This document shows, piece after piece, positions 17,494-27,816 of a DNA stretch of 64,000 nt. The translations under genes and the position numbers were made by a program. The stretch's first letter is position 1. The number at the start of each line of letters is the position of its first letter. This DNA is from Planctomycetota bacterium (GTDB lineage Bacteria; Planctomycetota; Phycisphaerae; Phycisphaerales; UBA5793). A model generated the notes under the pieces. It saw only the letters and a list, made by a program, of their open reading frames with translations, had not been told where the DNA came from and ran no database searches. The stretch is from the NCBI GenBank assembly GCA_963205185.1, contig CAUJHZ010000007.1:62001-126000 (forward strand), written 5' to 3'.

Positions 17494-18000
17494 TCATGCG
17501 GCCGCGAGTCGTGCCTGCCACTGCTCGAGCACGACCAGATCGGCCCGGTTTTCTTCGATCAACTCGGCCACGATCGGCGCCGATTCCGCGCCGCCGGGCA
17601 GGTTTCGGATCGCCTTGAGCACCACGTCGCCTCGCGCGATCATGTCCTTCTTGGTGGCGATGAAGCGAGGCACCAGGTTCACCCAACTCGTGTAGTTGGC
17701 ATCGCTGCTGCTCTTGGAATAGGCGCCGGTGATGGTGACGCCGCCGAGCGACTCGATGAGTTTCGCCAGCCGGTCGGAGTGCCGGAAACTGGTCTGCATC
17801 ATGCGGCGGCAGAGCGTGCGCAATTTGATTGTGCTCGCGTCGGTGTAGGGCTCCCACGATTCAAGGTAGCGAAAGAAGCTGCGCGATTCGGCGATGTAGA
17901 GTTCGTTGAGCAGGGCAATGGCTGCAGACCGATCAGGCTCGCCCCCGCCGGGCACCACCAGGAACGCATCATCGAAGCGGATGTCTTCTGCGGCGTTCAC
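17494..18000 (-). CDS. Ferritin-like four-helix protein, degenerate metal site
   Basis: A 168-residue all-helical protein. [19 protein letters not shown] (helix 1) and [16 protein letters not shown] (helix 2) match bacterioferritin/rubrerythrin-like folds, with a helix near the C terminus ([16 protein letters not shown]). Some of the carboxylates expected at the di-iron site appear replaced (TSFRH instead of an E-x-x-H), so iron oxidation is uncertain. The GTG start overlaps the nuoN stop as GTGA, making it a coupled downstream gene of the complex I operon; ribBA-like follows 37 nt later. Confidence 0.55.
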   Translation of the reverse strand: MNAAEDIRFDDAFLVVPGGGEPDRSAAIALLNELYIAESRSFFRYLESWEPYTDASTIKLRTLCRRMMQTSFRHSDRLAKLIESLGGVTITGAYSKSSSDANYTSWVNLVPRFIATKKDMIARGDVVLKAIRNLPGGAESAPIVAELIEENRADLVVLEQWQARLAAA

Positions 18001-19616
18001 TGTCCGGCCTCCGTATCGATGCGCGCGGCGATCGCCTCCGGCGTGCGCTCACCCTCCGCCGTAGTAGACCGGTCAGGCGCCGCGGCAAAGACAAGATCAG
18101 CGTTGCGCTTCGCCCAGGCCGTGGAAGGATCGGGCGCCAGGCCGGTGATGAACACGCCAAAGAGAGCCAGGGCGATAACGCCATACATTGCCGGGGCGAC
18201 GGACAGCGCCCGCGAACTGGTCGGTTGCTTCCACACCATGATGATGATGGGTTTCAGGTAGAAGTAGAGGCTGAAGACCGTGTTGATGATCAGCGCGACC
18301 ACCAGCCACCACATTCCCTCGTTCCACATCTGGAAACCAAACCGAACCTTGCCCCAGAAGCCTCCGGTGAGCGGCATGCCGAACAGACTCAGCAGGAAGC
18401 AGCCCATCGCGACGGCGAGGAAAGCGTTGCGCTGGCCCAGCCCGGCGTATTCATCGAGCGATTCGCTGCCGGTCTCCCGGGCGATGACCGAAGCAACTGC
18501 AAACGCGCCGAGATTCATGCACGCGTAGACAATGAGGTAGAACAGCAGGGCATACGCGACCTCGGTCGGCTGCATGTTGTCCATGGAGGCGGTGAGCAGC
18601 CCGGCGAGCATGATCATGTACCCGGCGTGCGCGATCGACGAGTACGCGAGCAGGCGCTTGATGTTGGTCTGGTAGTAGGCGGCGAGGTTTCCCCAGGTGG
18701 CGGTAATCACGCCGACGAGCCCGACAAACGTGCCGATGCCGATCAGGATCTGCCGCGCGTGCTCGCCGCTGGAGAAGTGGCCCAGCGTCATCATGATGCG
18801 CACGAGCAGGGCGATGGCGCCGGCCTTGGACGCGACGCTGAGGAACGTGGTGATCTCAATCGATGCGCCTTCGAAGACGTCGGGGCACCAGAAGTGAATC
18901 GGCACCGCCGAGAGTTTAAAGCCGATGCCGATCAGCAGGCCGAACACTCCCAGCAGCAGGCCCACGCTCATGCCTTCGGCGGCGACGCGCTGGGCGATGG
19001 GCACGAGATCGAGCGTGCCGTAATACCCATAGAGCATCGACAGGCCGTAGAGCATCAGCGCCGAAGATGCAGCGCCGATGAGGACGTACTTGAGACTCGC
19101 CTCGCTGCTGCGATAGGTCTGCTTGTTGAAGCCAGCAAGGGCGTAGCTCGGAAAGGACGCCGCCTCGATGGCGAGGAACACCATCAGGAAGTTGCTCGCC
19201 GACGCCATCAGGCTCATGCCCAAAGCGCCGCTGAGTACGAGCGAGACGTAGTCGGGCCCGTCGGTGAGGCGCACCTGGTTCCGCGTCACGTTGGACCAGA
19301 GGATGATGACCAGCAGTGTGAAGAAATAGATGATGATCTTGACGCTCAGGGCGAACTGATCGACCACCACCATGCCGCCGAGCACCGCGTGGTCAGGCGG
19401 CGTCAGCCGGCCGACGCCGGCAAGCAGCGCGATGGCGGAGATGATCGACGCGAGCAGCGCCACGATCGCCAGGGCCGTGAGCGGGCTGTGCGAGGCGCGG
19501 AACATCGCCCGCAGCGGCGGCAGAACCGGTGCGACCAGAGCCACGCAAACCGCCACGAGCAGGCACAGCTCAGGCAGCAGCGTCAGCGTCTCGGACCAGG
19601 ACATTCCAACCAGCAT
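17997..19616 (-). CDS. nuoN: NADH-quinone oxidoreductase subunit N
   Basis: Antiporter-like membrane subunit of complex I, 539 residues, about 14 membrane segments, which translocates protons in the membrane arm. Recognised by the Mrp/Nuo core motif with conserved Lys/Glu (for example [14 protein letters not shown] and the [20 protein letters not shown] segment). It starts at ATG 19616 (MLVGMSW; the second Met is possible), 43 nt after nuoM. Last nuo gene; its stop overlaps the ferritin-like gene. Confidence 0.95.
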   Translation of the reverse strand: MLVGMSWSETLTLLPELCLLVAVCVALVAPVLPPLRAMFRASHSPLTALAIVALLASIISAIALLAGVGRLTPPDHAVLGGMVVVDQFALSVKIIIYFFTLLVIILWSNVTRNQVRLTDGPDYVSLVLSGALGMSLMASASNFLMVFLAIEAASFPSYALAGFNKQTYRSSEASLKYVLIGAASSALMLYGLSMLYGYYGTLDLVPIAQRVAAEGMSVGLLLGVFGLLIGIGFKLSAVPIHFWCPDVFEGASIEITTFLSVASKAGAIALLVRIMMTLGHFSSGEHARQILIGIGTFVGLVGVITATWGNLAAYYQTNIKRLLAYSSIAHAGYMIMLAGLLTASMDNMQPTEVAYALLFYLIVYACMNLGAFAVASVIARETGSESLDEYAGLGQRNAFLAVAMGCFLLSLFGMPLTGGFWGKVRFGFQMWNEGMWWLVVALIINTVFSLYFYLKPIIIMVWKQPTSSRALSVAPAMYGVIALALFGVFITGLAPDPSTAWAKRNADLVFAAAPDRSTTAEGERTPEAIAARIDTEAGQ

Positions 19617-19659
19617 GGTGGACTAACACTCCAGGCGGCCGGGTCGCCGCCGATGCAGT

Positions 19660-21318
<1,659 letters not shown>

Positions 21319-21364
21319 TGCAGTCTCCGGCCCGCGTGGGCCGCGTCAGGTCCTTTCCATCGCG

Positions 21365-23503
21365 TCAATGCTGCGGCAGGCCGAACCACACCCAGCCCAG
21401 CGCGAAGGGCGTCGCAATTGCCAGGGCGGTGAAGACGCCGACGAAGAGTATGAGCACGTACATGCGGATGTTGCCCGCCTGGGTGCGGTGCAGGATCGAC
21501 CCCAGCCGCACGGCCGCGCGTCCGCTGCCGCGCACCGTGCCATCCACGTACCGGTAGTCGAAGCCGCCGATGAGGAAGCCAAGCTCCCTGCCGACCCACG
21601 CCGTTCCGTTGACGATGCCGTCCACCACGAGTCTGTCAAAGGCGCCCATGAGGCCAGCCAGCGCCTTGAAGATGTTGACGATGATGATGTCGTACAGGCC
21701 GTCGAAGCCCATCTTGTTGTAGAGCCACCAGTGGATCTGCGCGATGCCCGGGATGGCGGCGATCTTCGAACTGATCGAAAAGCCGTTGATGTAGATCACG
21801 AACCCCAGCGCGATCGAGAGCATCCAGCCGAAGCCGTGCAGAAGCGCGCCGTGCACGAAGTGGTAGCCGTGCTCCATCTCGTGCTCTTCGAAGGGCTGGG
21901 CCATGGCCGGCGCCGTGTCATGCAGGTTGGCGCCGACTTTGAAGAAACCCCAGCCGATGAAGATGGCGAACGCGGCCAGCACGACCTGCGGCGCCCACAT
22001 GGTCCAGTTCACTTCGTGCGCGTGATCGTAGAGGTGCTTGTCGCGCGGCTTGCCGAGGAAGGTGAGCACGAACGCGCGCGTCATGTAGAACGCGGTGATG
22101 TAGGCGACGATCGTCGGTCCCCAGTAGAAGACGGCGCCCCAGTTCATCCCTGCGGCGGCCAGCGCATCGCCGTAGTTCACCGTGGAGGCGATGATGCCGT
22201 CTTTCGAGTAGTAGCCGGAGAACGCGATCGCCTCGCCCCCGATGCTCAGGAACGGGATCGAAGCGCCGGCAATCGCCAGCGTGCAGATGGCAAAGCACGC
22301 CGCCGTGATGGGCATCTTTTTCATCAGCCCGCCGTACTTGGTCATTTCCTGCTCGTGATGAGCAGCGACGATGACCGAGCCCGAGCACTGGAACAGGCAG
22401 CACTTGAAGAATGCGTGCGTCACGAGGTGGAAGATGGCGAACGTGTAGGAGCCCGCGCCGAGGCCGAGCACCATGTAACCCAGTTGCGAAAGCGTCGAGT
22501 AGGCGAGCACCCGCTTGATGTCGGTCTGCACGCAGGCAATCAGCGCCGCCATCACAAGCGTGATGAGGCCGATGGTGGCGACGAACAGGTGCGCCGCGGG
22601 CGTGAGCAGGGGGAAGATGCGGGCGGTGAGGTAGACGCCGGCGGCGACCATCGTCGCGCTGTGGACGATCGACGAAACGGGCGTCGGGCCTTCCATCGCA
22701 TCAGGTAGCCAGGTCTGCAGCGGGAACTGGGCGCTCTTGCCCATCGCGCCCATGAACAGGCCGATGCCGGCGATGGTGAGCCACCACTCGTTGGCGCCCG
22801 CGTGCAGCGCATCGATGGCGCCGCCGGGATAGTTGAGCAGCAGCGACCCGAAGACGCCGCCGCCTTCGCGATCGGCGGCGCGCAGGACCAGATCGCCGCC
22901 GAACTTGACGAACAGGATTCCCATGCCCACGAGGAATCCCATGTCGCCGATGCGGTTCATCACGAAGGCCTTCTTGCAGGCCAGTTGCGGGCCGCGCTTC
23001 TCGTACCAGAAGCCGATGAGCAGGTAGCTCGAGATGCCCACGAGTTCCCAGAAGATGAACAGTTGCAGCAGGCTGTTGCCCAGCACGATGCCGAGCATCG
23101 AGAACGTGAACAACTGCATGTAGGCCATGAAGCGGTTCTTGCGCGAATCACCCTCCATGTATCCGATCGAGTAGATGTGCACGAGTGTGGAGATCAGTGT
23201 GACCATGGCAAAGAGCAGCACGGTCATCTTGTCCACGTACGGCCCGATCTGAAGATACCGGGGGCTGCCGTCAGCGTGCGAACCGATCTGCAGCCAGTTC
23301 CACGCGTGCACTTCGACCGCGCCGTCGCCGCTCATGAATGTGACATAGGCGATGGCCGAAGCCACCAGCGATGCGCCGACCATGCCGACGGTGAACCACG
23401 GCCAGAACCGGGGCGATCCGATGCGCGAAGACAGCAGCACCACGATCGCAAAGCCGATCAGCGGGAGCACCGTTGCCAGTACCAGAAGATTCGCGGGAGT
23501 CAT
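21365..23503 (-). CDS. nuoL: NADH-quinone oxidoreductase subunit L
   Basis: Largest antiporter-like subunit of complex I, 712 residues, with the usual 16 or so membrane segments and the long lateral helix near the C terminus. Motifs include FWELVGISSYLLIGFW, KSAQFPLQTWLPDAMEGPTPVSS and STLSQLGYMVLGLG. Starts at ATG 23503, 53 nt after nuoK. Pumps protons at the distal end of the membrane arm. Confidence 0.96.
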   Translation of the reverse strand: MTPANLLVLATVLPLIGFAIVVLLSSRIGSPRFWPWFTVGMVGASLVASAIAYVTFMSGDGAVEVHAWNWLQIGSHADGSPRYLQIGPYVDKMTVLLFAMVTLISTLVHIYSIGYMEGDSRKNRFMAYMQLFTFSMLGIVLGNSLLQLFIFWELVGISSYLLIGFWYEKRGPQLACKKAFVMNRIGDMGFLVGMGILFVKFGGDLVLRAADREGGGVFGSLLLNYPGGAIDALHAGANEWWLTIAGIGLFMGAMGKSAQFPLQTWLPDAMEGPTPVSSIVHSATMVAAGVYLTARIFPLLTPAAHLFVATIGLITLVMAALIACVQTDIKRVLAYSTLSQLGYMVLGLGAGSYTFAIFHLVTHAFFKCCLFQCSGSVIVAAHHEQEMTKYGGLMKKMPITAACFAICTLAIAGASIPFLSIGGEAIAFSGYYSKDGIIASTVNYGDALAAAGMNWGAVFYWGPTIVAYITAFYMTRAFVLTFLGKPRDKHLYDHAHEVNWTMWAPQVVLAAFAIFIGWGFFKVGANLHDTAPAMAQPFEEHEMEHGYHFVHGALLHGFGWMLSIALGFVIYINGFSISSKIAAIPGIAQIHWWLYNKMGFDGLYDIIIVNIFKALAGLMGAFDRLVVDGIVNGTAWVGRELGFLIGGFDYRYVDGTVRGSGRAAVRLGSILHRTQAGNIRMYVLILFVGVFTALAIATPFALGWVWFGLPQH

Positions 23504-23556
23504 GCGGTCCAGATCCGATCGCGATGCATGGGATCACACTCGACGGCGGCGGGTGC

Positions 23557-23892
23557 TCAGCCGCTAAGCATGCGGGCACGCTCGATGTCGATGGTCGAGA
23601 AGTGGTTGTAGAAATTGAGGAAGATCGCCAGCGCGATAGCCGCCTCGGCCGCCGCGAGCACGATGATGAACATGGCGAACATGAGGCCGTCCACCGCCGG
23701 AACCCCGCCTTGCGCCACCGCCTCACCCGCCCAGCTGAAGCGGTTGAAGGCGACCAGATTGACGTTGGCCGCGTTGAGGATGAGTTCGACGCCCATGAGG
23801 ATGCCGATGGCGTTGCGCTTGGTGAGGATGGTCGCCACGCCGCAGCCGAAGAGGATCGCCGAAAGCGTGAGGAAGTGACCCAGGCCGATCAT
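23557..23892 (-). CDS. nuoK: NADH-quinone oxidoreductase subunit K
   Basis: Small complex I subunit, 111 residues, three membrane segments. The two functionally important membrane glutamates are visible in GVELILNAANVN and AAAEAAIALAIF. It overlaps nuoJ by four bases (ATGA), so the two are coupled. Slightly longer than the usual 100 residues through a small insertion between helices 2 and 3. Confidence 0.95.
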   Translation of the reverse strand: MIGLGHFLTLSAILFGCGVATILTKRNAIGILMGVELILNAANVNLVAFNRFSWAGEAVAQGGVPAVDGLMFAMFIIVLAAAEAAIALAIFLNFYNHFSTIDIERARMLSG

Positions 23893-24485
23893 GGCGTCTC
23901 CTCGCCTTTGGCCAGATCCGCATGCCGCCCCTTGGCGATGTAGGCCGCGCCGATCATCACCACGAGCAGCAGCACGCCGGCGAGTTCAAACGGCAGGGCG
24001 TACTTGCCCAGCAGGTTCTGGCCGAGTTCGGCCACGCCGTAATGTTCGACGCGCCCGCCCGGGCTGGTCGGGGCGAATCCGCCTGCCAGTTCGACGACGC
24101 CGAGGAAGATCATGAGAAGCGCCAGCAGGCCGCCGATGGCCCAGCCCGCGATCCGCTGGCCCAGAGGCACCGTCAGTCGGATGAAGGGGTTCTTGCTCGT
24201 GAGCATCACGCCGAAGATGATGAGAATCAGCGTTCCGCCGACGTAGACGATCAACTGGATTGCGGCCAGGAACTCGGCGGCGAGGAAGAAGTACAGCATG
24301 GCCACGCTGCCCAGCGTGAAGAGCAGAAAGACCGCCATGCGGACGATCTGCTGGGACAGGACCACGCCCAGGGCCCCGAGCACCGCCACCCCGGCGAAGA
24401 GGTAAAACAGCCACGGCGCGACCGGATCAAGCGTCGGAGGTTGCTGTGCCAGGAGCACCCGGACCACCCTTGTGAAAAAGGACAC
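23889..24485 (-). CDS. nuoJ: NADH-quinone oxidoreductase subunit J
   Basis: Complex I membrane subunit of up to 198 residues with five membrane segments, including the conserved AAIQLIVYVGGTLILIIFGVML helix. First gene of the minus-strand nuoJKLMN run; nuoA to nuoI are not upstream in this window. The start is uncertain: GTG at 24485 has no ribosome site, whereas GTG at 24458 is preceded at about 8 nt by AAGGG. The upstream 476 nt contain palindromes and a possible plus-strand small RNA. Confidence 0.92.
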   Translation of the reverse strand: MSFFTRVVRVLLAQQPPTLDPVAPWLFYLFAGVAVLGALGVVLSQQIVRMAVFLLFTLGSVAMLYFFLAAEFLAAIQLIVYVGGTLILIIFGVMLTSKNPFIRLTVPLGQRIAGWAIGGLLALLMIFLGVVELAGGFAPTSPGGRVEHYGVAELGQNLLGKYALPFELAGVLLLVVMIGAAYIAKGRHADLAKGEETP

Positions 24486-24773
24486 AATATGAGGGGGTCA
24501 AGATAGCGGTGATGCACCATCCGGTCAACTTGATGAACGCTCCGGAATCGCCCTCAAGTCCACCCCCGAGCCCGTTTGCGAGGCCGCAGGGCCGCGGCCG
24601 CGACCGCTGGGCGGAAGGCGCCAGGTGCGGCGGCCAAAGGCGAGCCCGGCCGCTGGCGACATCAGGTCTTTGGGGGACCCCGCATGGGCGACGTTTGTTC
24701 GCATTACGATCGGGTGTCGAAGATGGCGGGCCCGAAATCCGGCTGTCCGGAAAGCGCCCAAGTTGAGGTATTT

Positions 24774-24818
24774 TGCAAGTCCTTGCAGTACAATATGTTG
24801 CGCTATTTCGCCCAACAT
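24774..24818. promoter_or_regulatory. Two adjacent palindromes upstream of the small-RNA promoter
   Basis: TGCAAG-TC-CTTGCA (24774-24787) is a perfect 14-bp palindrome. ATGTTGCGC-TATTTC-GCCCAACAT (24795-24803/24810-24818) has 9-bp arms with one mismatch. Both lie just upstream of the TTGACT/TATGGT pair and could be operators for it, or act on nuoJ, which reads away on the other strand. Confidence 0.4.
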
Positions 24819-24830
24819 CTGATTTCTCGA

Positions 24831-24860
24831 TTGACTTGGGCTTCATGTCGCGGCTATGGT
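24831..24860 (+). promoter_or_regulatory. Sigma-70-like promoter facing a small hairpin RNA
   Basis: TTGACT (24831-24836) and TATGGT (24855-24860) are separated by 18 nt, close to the vegetative consensus. Transcription would begin near 24867 and meet a strong terminator about 85 nt later, with no open reading frame of note between. Confidence 0.45.
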
Positions 24861-24866
24861 CAGTCC

Positions 24867-24951
24867 GACTGTCTATCCTTGGACATCGCGGTTTGTCACC
24901 GCGGTCTTCTTGCCGCCGTGCGGGTGTCGGAGCTTCGCACGGCGGTTTTTT
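24867..24951 (+). ncRNA. Candidate small RNA of about 85 nt
   Basis: Inferred transcript bounded by a promoter-like pair (24831-24860) and an intrinsic terminator. It contains one hairpin with a perfect 6-bp stem (CGCGGT-TTGTC-ACCGCG, 24887-24903) and the terminator hairpin (24912-24945) followed by six T. It lies between two minus-strand genes, so it is neither a leader nor a trailer of a plus-strand gene. I do not recognise a known RNA family. Expression is unproven. Confidence 0.4.
24912..24951 (+). terminator. Rho-independent terminator
   Basis: CCGCCGTGCG and CGCACGGCGG (24936-24945) form a 10-bp perfect stem with a 13-nt loop, followed by TTTTTT (24946-24951). On the minus strand the stem is followed by a mixed sequence, so it acts on plus-strand transcription and not mainly on cstA, which ends at 24962. 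Confidence 0.75.
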
Positions 24952-24961
24952 CATGCGCGCC

Positions 24962-27691
24962 TCACATGCCCACGATGAGCGAGTCTTCGAGCGATTCGTG
25001 GGATGTGTTTCCCATACCTGCGCGCTCGAGCGCCGCATCAGTCGCCCCGTGTTCAATCACGCCGCGCACGCGAGGCCACACGAGCAGCGCTTCGACGATC
25101 ATCCAGACTTCGATGATGATGGAAGCAACGCCGATGAGCGCCAGCGGCCACTTCGTCGCGCCGCCGTCGGGCATGAGCCAGCGCGGCGAGTCGGCGCTGC
25201 CGATAAACACCTGCCAGGTCATCGCCCACATCGGCATGATGAGCATGAACACCATCGGCACGATGAGGAACCACAGCGGTTTGCGCCGCCGCCAGAGATA
25301 CATCGTGATCACGATGAACGACAAGCCGGCGAGGAGCTGATTCGTCGCGCCGAAAAGCGGCCAGAGGATGAGGCCGCCAATTCCGCCGTTGGTGGTCATC
25401 CACGTCCAGGCGCCGCCTGGCCCGTCGGTGAACAGGATTGACCAGAAGCCGGGCGTGATCGGCTTTGTGGGCAGGGCCGCGAGTACGGTGGCGATCACGA
25501 TGGCAAAGACGGTGGCGCCGTGTTTATTGGTCAGCCAGTGAATGGGGTTGAGGATGTTCAGCGCGCCGGGCGTGAGGGACTCGCCCGCGCGTTCGATCTC
25601 TTCGGGGGTGATCATCTCGCCGCACTCCGGGCATTGGATATCGCTGGTCGGCGGCTTGTTGCGTTCCGTTCGAGCAGAGCGAAGCGACGCAGCGTCTTCG
25701 GCCCCGGAGGGGCCGGCGAGCGTAGCCACGGGTGGAGCGATGCTGCTCTGGGCATCGCGGAACCCGTGGGAAGTGTGCGCGCGATCATCATCGCCCCGGA
25801 GGGGCGAAGGAGTTGTGTGTCCTTCTCGCGCGCCGGTTTCTGTCACCCCTTCGGGGCTTGGGAGTTTCTGCGCGTCGTGTCCACGGGTTCCGCTCATCCC
25901 TGGGGGATTCGCTCCACCCGTGGCTGCATTCTCGCGCCCCTCCGGGGCGGAAGTGGCGTCGCTTCGCGACTGCGGTGTCGACGTCGCGTGCTGCCAGAGT
26001 GTGTAGCCGCACTTGGGGCAGGCGTTTGCGGGGCGAGACGGAAGGAACGTCGCGGCGAGTTCCTGCACGACGTAGCGCTGGAGGCGGCACGCGGTGTCGA
26101 GTGTGGTGCCGGCGAAGGAGGCGACGAGCACACCCATCAGCGCGAGTGAAACACCCAAAGGCAACCCTAAGGCGCGAAGCAGATTCGCCGAGCCATCGAC
26201 GAACGCGGCGACGGTCCGCGCGAGGCCGCCGGCGGCGGCCCAGGATTGGTAACGGGTGTTGAATGCGGCGGAGCCAACAAGGCTTGCGTGGAGTTCTTCT
26301 CGACTCATGTCGAGTTTTGCAATCAACACCCCATCCTGCTTCGTTGAAGGGGCACCGCTGCCAGCAACTTCGTCCCGTTCACTCGTCGTCGCACCGTTCC
26401 ATCGCTCGATAACAGAAGAGCCGTCGTCGAACGTGACGAGGGCTCTGGCATTCCCATCGGGTCCGATGAAGTTTGTGGTTACTCCGTGAGGTCTCTGTGG
26501 CTGAACCGTCTCGCCATCGAATGCAGTTGCCGAACCCCTTGGAATAGGAATTCCCAATCCCAAACCCGCCACACACGCGATGATGACCAGCGTTGCGAGG
26601 AAGCCTTCGGTGAGCATCGACCCGTAGCCGACGAAGCGCGCATCCGGCTCGGCGTCGATCTGCTTGCTGCTCGTGCCGCTGCTGACCAGGCAGTGAAATC
26701 CGCTGACCGCGCCGCAGGCGATCGTGATGAACAGAAACGGAAAAATCGGCAAGGCCCCGATCGGGTGCGGATTCCACATCGGCGCCACGACTTCGAGCGG
26801 CTGCCGTGCCGCTCCTTCGACCGGAGGCGCTCCACCAATGAATGCGGCAACGATCAGGCCGACCACGATCAACCCCATCGCCGAGAGCAGTTGCAGGCTG
26901 TTGATGTAGTCGCGCGGCTGCAGGAGAATCCACACCGGCAGCACCGACGCCACGTACGAGTAGATCAGCAGCACGATGACCCACGTCATGTTCGACCACG
27001 ACGCCATCCAGGCGTTCGCCGCGTGCAGGCCGTGCATGACGTGGGCCAGCACCTGCAGATCGGTCGTGAAGTTGTCATCGCCGATCACGACGGTGAGATA
27101 CATGATCGCCAGCGCGATGATCGAAGGCAGAAGCAGGCTCGCGCCGCGCCGATGCAGCCAGACGCCGATGGCCACGGCAATGGGGATCTGCACCGTGCAG
27201 GGGAAGATCGACGCCGGGTACTGTCTGAATACCGTCGCGATCACCAGGCCGAAGATCGCCAGCACGATCGTCAGACCCATGAAGAGAATCAGCAGAAAGA
27301 GCACGCGCACCCGCTTGTTGAGAACGCGGCCGGCGACGTCGCCAATGGTCTGTCCGCTGTGGCGCATGGACACGACCAGCGCGCCCAGATCGTGCACAGC
27401 GCCGATGAAGACTGAGCCGAGCACGACCCAGATCAGCGCGGGCAGCCAGCCCCACATCACGGCGATGGCCGGCCCGACAATCGGCCCGGTCCCGGCGATT
27501 GACGTGAAGTGATGGCCGAAGATGATCGCCTTCTTGGTGGGCACGTAATCGCTGTCATCGCGCAGGCGGTGTGACGGGCAGACCGCCTGCGCGCTGAGCG
27601 CGAAGATGCGCCGGCCGAGCCAGCGCCCGTAGATGTGGTAGGCGATGATGAACCCAAGCCCGGCCGCGATCGCGATGAGCAGCGTTGCCAT
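24962..27691 (-). CDS. cstA: CstA carbon-starvation/peptide transporter with zinc-ribbon and repeat-derived insert
   Basis: Polytopic CstA-family peptide (or pyruvate) transporter, 909 residues against about 700 usual. The conserved FGHHFTSIAGTGPIVGPAIAVMWGWLPAL and DLGALVVSMRHSGQTIGDVAG segments and the C-terminal GGLILWPLFGATNQLLAGL are intact. An insert at about residues 560-700 begins with CPKCGYTLW and ends with CPECGEM, a zinc ribbon. Its two knuckles are separated by about 120 residues of low-complexity sequence encoded by two inverted repeat copies (25679-25806, 25844-25967). The reading frame is kept throughout. A second small insert (about 390-450) precedes a membrane segment. Alone on its strand. 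Confidence 0.9.
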   Translation of the reverse strand: MATLLIAIAAGLGFIIAYHIYGRWLGRRIFALSAQAVCPSHRLRDDSDYVPTKKAIIFGHHFTSIAGTGPIVGPAIAVMWGWLPALIWVVLGSVFIGAVHDLGALVVSMRHSGQTIGDVAGRVLNKRVRVLFLLILFMGLTIVLAIFGLVIATVFRQYPASIFPCTVQIPIAVAIGVWLHRRGASLLLPSIIALAIMYLTVVIGDDNFTTDLQVLAHVMHGLHAANAWMASWSNMTWVIVLLIYSYVASVLPVWILLQPRDYINSLQLLSAMGLIVVGLIVAAFIGGAPPVEGAARQPLEVVAPMWNPHPIGALPIFPFLFITIACGAVSGFHCLVSSGTSSKQIDAEPDARFVGYGSMLTEGFLATLVIIACVAGLGLGIPIPRGSATAFDGETVQPQRPHGVTTNFIGPDGNARALVTFDDGSSVIERWNGATTSERDEVAGSGAPSTKQDGVLIAKLDMSREELHASLVGSAAFNTRYQSWAAAGGLARTVAAFVDGSANLLRALGLPLGVSLALMGVLVASFAGTTLDTACRLQRYVVQELAATFLPSRPANACPKCGYTLWQHATSTPQSRSDATSAPEGRENAATGGANPPGMSGTRGHDAQKLPSPEGVTETGAREGHTTPSPLRGDDDRAHTSHGFRDAQSSIAPPVATLAGPSGAEDAASLRSARTERNKPPTSDIQCPECGEMITPEEIERAGESLTPGALNILNPIHWLTNKHGATVFAIVIATVLAALPTKPITPGFWSILFTDGPGGAWTWMTTNGGIGGLILWPLFGATNQLLAGLSFIVITMYLWRRRKPLWFLIVPMVFMLIMPMWAMTWQVFIGSADSPRWLMPDGGATKWPLALIGVASIIIEVWMIVEALLVWPRVRGVIEHGATDAALERAGMGNTSHESLEDSLIVGM
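25679..25806 (+). repeat. Dispersed repeat inside cstA, copy A
   Basis: Conserved blocks in order: GCGAAGCGACGC (25679-25690), GGCCCCGGAGGGGCC (25700-25714), GCCACGGGTGGAGCGA (25725-25740), GCGGAACCCGTGG (25757-25769), CGCCCCGGAGGGGCG (25792-25806). The same five blocks recur inverted in copy B with matching spacing. The copy is translated in frame (antisense to the strand shown) as part of the CstA insert. Confidence 0.85.
25844..25967 (-). repeat. Dispersed repeat inside cstA, copy B (inverted)
   Basis: Reverse-complement copy of A: GCGTCGCTTCGC (25956-25967), CGCCCCTCCGGGGCG (25935-25949), TCGCTCCACCCGTGGC (25909-25924), CCACGGGTTCCGC (25881-25893) and CACCCCTTCGGGGC (25844-25857). Block spacing differs from copy A by at most one base in the central part. 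A 37-nt spacer separates the copies, so the pair could form a long hairpin in the cstA message. Confidence 0.85.
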
Positions 27692-27734
27692 CGCTCAAAG
27701 CATAAGCGATTCGCCGCGCCCGAGTCAGCCGCAG

Positions 27735-27776
27735 AAAAAAGACCACGCCCGGCAGTTGTGGCGAAGCCAGGCGTGG
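27735..27776 (-). terminator. Rho-independent terminator after the M28 peptidase gene
   Basis: Read on the minus strand, CCACGCCTGGC and GCCGGGCGTGG form an 11-bp stem with one T-G pair and a 12-nt loop, followed by TCTTTTTT. It lies 41 nt beyond the peptidase stop and 44 nt before the cstA start, insulating the two. Confidence 0.75.
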
Positions 27777-27816
27777 AAGAGGAGAGCCAGGGTCGAAGCG
27801 CGCCGAGCGCGCGGCG

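Larger units (their letters stand above)
24486..24961. other. 476-nt regulatory gap between nuoJ and cstA
   Basis: No credible protein gene is seen on either strand. The left half (24486-24740) is GC-rich and featureless. The right half is AT-richer and holds two palindromes (24774-24787, 24795-24818), a plus-strand promoter-like pair (24831-24860), two hairpins and a terminator. These last items suggest a short plus-strand transcript, listed separately. Confidence 0.6.
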
